Part shown: positions 61,119-64,000 of the stretch, in pieces | How the letters are laid out: each line of letters opens with the position of its first letter | How positions within the stretch are numbered: position 1 is the first letter of the stretch | Assembly: GCF_031851795.1 (NCBI RefSeq) | Contig: NZ_CP134696.1 | Span: 496,001-560,000 of the forward strand | DNA: 64,000 nucleotides | From: Pontibacter sp. G13 | GTDB lineage: Bacteria > Bacteroidota > Bacteroidia > J057 | Reading direction: 5' to 3' | The notes under the pieces: generated by a model | Seen by the model: the letters and a program-made list of their open reading frames with translations, nothing else | Database searches by the model: none | What the model was told of the DNA's origin: nothing | Translations under genes and position numbers: made by a program

Positions 61119-63533
61119 TTAGGACTTTTTGGATCTTGCTTTAGACTGCTTGGCGTGAATGACCAATTCGTCAAAATTCTTGGGAACCTCAATGAATGGA
61201 ATTTTCTGAAGCCCTTTCTGAACCTTCATGACATTTCCATCGACCTTGGCCGAACCCGGAATAAAGTCCAAGCCATGAAGGTGAAATTTGAAATGGGTAC
61301 AGGCTGAATTGAAGCGCCCCGTTTTCAGCTGACGAATCACCACTTGGGATTCAGAGGTAATTTGGGTGAATGTGCGGACCATGTGATTCCCCAATTCATA
61401 ATCATAGTATTCGCCGGCATCCTCATACAGCTGAGAACTGAATACCCCTTCCTGAACATACACATGCATATCCACAATGGGAATGTTCCGCTTCGATGTG
61501 GATTGAAGAACCGGATAATGTGGCAAGATCGCTCCTGCCCGCACAAAACACGGGATTTGATCGAGTGGGGCATTCACCCAGAGCTCCTGCTTCCCTTCGT
61601 ATTTGTCATCCGTCCAATAGTCGAACCAATCCCCATCCGGCAAATAGAGATTGCGTCCAGTAGAATCTGGCGCAGACACCGGACAAACCAGCACATTGGC
61701 ACCGACGCCAAACTCATCCATCCGATAATAGGTCTCCGGATCAGTCTGATCCATAAACACCAAGGGACGAATAATGGGCGTACCAGCCTTCACATGGCGC
61801 CAAAACATGGTATAGATGTAGGGCAGCATCTTGTAGCGCAATTCAACCGCTTTACGAACGGCATCCGTGTATGGCTCTCCGAATGACCAGGGCTCTTGAT
61901 CTCCGTGATCGCCCGATGAGTGCACACGGAAAAAGGGATGAAATGCGCCCATTTGCATCCATCGCACAAACAATTCCCCCGTGCATTCTCCGATGAATCC
62001 GCCGATATCTGATCCACAGAATGACACCCCGGACACGCTCAGGCGCTGACTCTGCACATTGGCCATCCACAGATGTTCCCAGGTGGAGAGGTTGTCCCCC
62101 GTCCAGACCGCGGCATAGCGTTGCAACCCGGCATAGCCCGATCGCGTGATCAAAAATGGTCGACGGGGGTAGACATTCCGCTTGGTTCCCTCCCAAGAAG
62201 CCCGGGCCATCTGCATCCCGTACACATTGTGGGCTTTGCGGTGGCTACAGGGATGACCATCAAAATCGTGTCTTGTATCGTTGGGGAATGTCCCAATTTC
62301 GAGGACAGCAGGCTCATTCATGTCATTCCAAATGCCATGAACGCCCGATTTCATGAATTCGTCAAAAAGCGTGGACCACCATTCGCGAACTGCCGGATCA
62401 GTAAAATCAGGAAAGTGACAAGCGCCCGGCCAGACATTTCCTTCCAGCAAGGGACCATCAGCCCTCCGGCAAAAATAGCCCGAATCCACACCTTGGCGAT
62501 AGACGAAGTATTCCTTGTCAATCTTGATGCCCGGGTCCATGATGACCACGGTTTTGATGCCATCATGCTCGAGTTCGGCTATCATGCGTTTGGGATCGGG
62601 AAATCGATCTTTGTCCCAAGTGAAACACCGAAATCCATCCATATAGTCAATATCCAGATGGATCGCATCACAAGGAATTTCGAGCTCTCTGAGTCGCTTG
62701 GCGATATCCTTGACGCGTGACTCGGGATGATAGCTCCATTTGGATTGATGGAATCCAAGCGCCCAAAGTGGGGGCAACTCAGGCTTACCGGTGAGATTGG
62801 CATAAGTCTCGGCGACCTTCAACAGCGATGGTCCTCCGATAAAGTAATACCGCATCTCTCCCCCCGGTGCCCAAAAGCTACAGATATCGCCACGTTCATG
62901 GCCAAAGTCAAAAGTGGTACGGAAGGTATTGTCAAAGAACATTCCGTAGGCCATTTGGTGGTGAAGCCCATAGAAAAAGGGGATGTTCTTGTACAGCGGA
63001 TCAGAAGTGCGCTCAAACCCATAGGCATCTGAACCCCAGTTCTCCAACCTCAACCCTCTGAGATTAAACCGATTGGACTTATCCCCTAAGCCGAGAAAGC
63101 ACTCCTGTTCTTGTATTTTGCGGGAGCAATAGACTCGGTTTCCGCCATGCTGCTGATCGCGCTCAAAGTGGAATCCACGCTCATCTTCGGAGAGTAAATT
63201 TCCTTCACGATCAAATATGCTAATGTGGAGCGTCCGGGAGATCTTGACTTTCAATTCGTCAGTCGTCAGGTGAAATTCATCTCCTATCTCCTCAAACCAA
63301 TAATCAATTTCTTCATCGGGCTGTACAGGTCCCCTCGTCACAGCATAGGAGAAATCGTCCTCAAATCGCCCATTCGGGGAAAAGCGAAAACGCAAGACAT
63401 TCACCCCGAATACCGAAATTTCTAGAACGGTCTCCTTGCAATAGAGGAAAAATTGGCTTCCATCTCGCTTCCAAGATTGGACCAATTGTGGAGCTCTTTT
63501 TCCCAATGATTTGTTGTGGTGACTTACTTCCAT
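61119..63533 (-). CDS. GH31 alpha-glucosidase, cytoplasmic
   Basis: This 804-residue glycoside hydrolase family 31 enzyme has an N-terminal beta-sandwich (about 10-240), a (beta/alpha)8 barrel with DAIHLDIDYMDGFRCFTWD and the nucleophile Asp in GIWNDMNEPAV (near 404), then RPFLITRSGYAGLQRYAAVW and GVSFCGSDIGGF, and C-terminal beta domains ending in a Lys/Ser-rich tail (AKQSKARSKKS). No signal peptide is present, so it acts on imported maltodextrins in the cytoplasm and releases glucose from non-reducing ends. The neighbouring SUS operon and the sugar-kinase fragment upstream fit that pathway. It is transcribed on its own or after the kinase gene (140-bp gap). Confidence 0.95.
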   Translation of the reverse strand: MEVSHHNKSLGKRAPQLVQSWKRDGSQFFLYCKETVLEISVFGVNVLRFRFSPNGRFEDDFSYAVTRGPVQPDEEIDYWFEEIGDEFHLTTDELKVKISRTLHISIFDREGNLLSEDERGFHFERDQQHGGNRVYCSRKIQEQECFLGLGDKSNRFNLRGLRLENWGSDAYGFERTSDPLYKNIPFFYGLHHQMAYGMFFDNTFRTTFDFGHERGDICSFWAPGGEMRYYFIGGPSLLKVAETYANLTGKPELPPLWALGFHQSKWSYHPESRVKDIAKRLRELEIPCDAIHLDIDYMDGFRCFTWDKDRFPDPKRMIAELEHDGIKTVVIMDPGIKIDKEYFVYRQGVDSGYFCRRADGPLLEGNVWPGACHFPDFTDPAVREWWSTLFDEFMKSGVHGIWNDMNEPAVLEIGTFPNDTRHDFDGHPCSHRKAHNVYGMQMARASWEGTKRNVYPRRPFLITRSGYAGLQRYAAVWTGDNLSTWEHLWMANVQSQRLSVSGVSFCGSDIGGFIGECTGELFVRWMQMGAFHPFFRVHSSGDHGDQEPWSFGEPYTDAVRKAVELRYKMLPYIYTMFWRHVKAGTPIIRPLVFMDQTDPETYYRMDEFGVGANVLVCPVSAPDSTGRNLYLPDGDWFDYWTDDKYEGKQELWVNAPLDQIPCFVRAGAILPHYPVLQSTSKRNIPIVDMHVYVQEGVFSSQLYEDAGEYYDYELGNHMVRTFTQITSESQVVIRQLKTGRFNSACTHFKFHLHGLDFIPGSAKVDGNVMKVQKGLQKIPFIEVPKNFDELVIHAKQSKARSKKS

Positions 63534-63582
63534 CTACCCGTATAAGCTGCTTCACATGTTTGGGACCTATTCCCAGTTACTA

Positions 63583-63610
63583 ATTCCCCAAATCCTTCCA
63601 CTTGGGGAAT
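63583..63610 (-). other. Inverted repeat upstream of the GH31 gene
   Basis: ATTCCCCAA (63583-63591) and TTGGGGAAT (63602-63610) are perfect inverted repeats with a 10-base centre, 50 bp upstream of the GH31 start and 64 bp after the kinase gene stop. It could be a weak terminator hairpin or an operator. No U-tract follows. Confidence 0.45.
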
Positions 63611-63673
63611 ATCCATATCCAGAATAAATATAATTGTCCCTAGAGGCTTTTCAAACCCACAATTCTCTGGATA

Positions 63674-64000
63674 TCATGCACCGTGATAGCGTCTCAATCC
63701 ATCGATAGGAGCCTTCGATATAGCCGTTAGCTTACCGCCGAATTCGTCAATTGTCTCTGTCAACACCGCCTGAAAAAAATAAGCCACAGAACCCACCAAA
63801 TACAGAGGCTTCTGTTGCCAACCTTCATATCGGACAAATGTAGATTCGACATAAGCCCTAAACCGACTGACCACCAATTCTTTGACAGGAGGAACATCCA
63901 AACATTTTGCCATCGGCTTGGTGAATTGCCCCAAAAAGGCATTTGGTCGCTCCTCTTTATAGGTTTGGCGCTTGATCTGCTCCAGCGTCATTCCAGCATG
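63674..64000 (-). CDS. BadF/BadG-type sugar kinase (N-acetylglucosamine kinase-like), 3' part only
   Basis: The frame is open to the right edge, and the last 108 codons are visible. Residues such as RPNAFLGQFTKPMAKCL, LVVSRFRAYVESTFVRY, the family motif LYLVGSVAYFFQAVL and the ending APIDGLRRYH match the C-terminal part of the ASKHA N-acetylglucosamine/glucosamine kinase family. The N-terminal phosphate loops are outside the window. An internal ATG at 63991 is not the start, since the frame continues upstream (HAGMTLEQ). Next to alpha-glucosidase and SUS genes it could phosphorylate glucose or an amino sugar released from the glycan. Confidence 0.8.
   Translation of the reverse strand, partial: HAGMTLEQIKRQTYKEERPNAFLGQFTKPMAKCLDVPPVKELVVSRFRAYVESTFVRYEGWQQKPLYLVGSVAYFFQAVLTETIDEFGGKLTAISKAPIDGLRRYHGA

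Overview
The window comes from a member of the phylum Bacteroidota, probably a free-living aquatic polysaccharide degrader. The evidence is a SusC/SusD starch locus, several type IX secretion (T9SS) C-terminal sorting domains, CTDP-type lipoprotein motifs, promoters of the Bacteroidota form TTG-N19/20-TAnnTTYG, and Shine-Dalgarno sequences that are mostly absent (bS21 is the exception). The order within the phylum cannot be fixed from this sequence. I saw no insertion sequence, prophage, rRNA or CRISPR array; one tRNA is present.

Left part (1-16.2 kb, minus strand): the 5' part of a secreted repeat protein with three nearly identical 246-bp repeats runs off the left edge. It is followed by a giant 4,076-residue secreted protein made of seven modules, each with seven FG-GAP blades plus one fibronectin-III domain, ending in a T9SS sorting domain. 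A small signal-peptide and membrane-anchored protein precedes the giant gene in the same apparent operon.

Housekeeping and metabolism (16.7-38.6 kb): priA, a DASS anion symporter, lepA, two small outer-membrane beta-barrels, an MbnP/MbnH-type pair (lipoprotein plus di-haem enzyme), a degenerate acyl-CoA-synthetase homologue, an SDR, fadD, a lipoprotein superoxide dismutase, a second SDR with a Rof-like Rho-binding protein, an Old Yellow Enzyme, a secreted SUMF1-like protein with a very small T9SS cargo, and a metallophosphoesterase. Two copies of a roughly 200-bp dispersed element lie just downstream of the lepA and fadD terminators, in the same orientation relative to those genes. The two copies carry base changes that preserve pairing.

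Metal region and core genes (38.8-51.9 kb): a cytochrome c lipoprotein; an ABC ATPase, a MacB-like permease and two CFFCG-motif secreted proteins, divergent from a MerC-family protein with a palindrome between them (possibly a zinc-responsive unit); a DUF192 protein; a serine hydrolase; tRNA-Leu(UAA); a TPR protein; an FkbM methyltransferase; aroA; proC; rpsU; and a xerC-hpf operon.

Right part (52-64 kb, minus strand): a starch utilisation locus read as alpha-amylase, SusC, SusD and two small accessory proteins. Next to it are a cytoplasmic GH31 alpha-glucosidase and the end of a BadF/GlcNAc-kinase-like sugar kinase. Together these would bind and cut starch at the surface, import oligosaccharides, hydrolyse them to glucose inside and probably phosphorylate a sugar.
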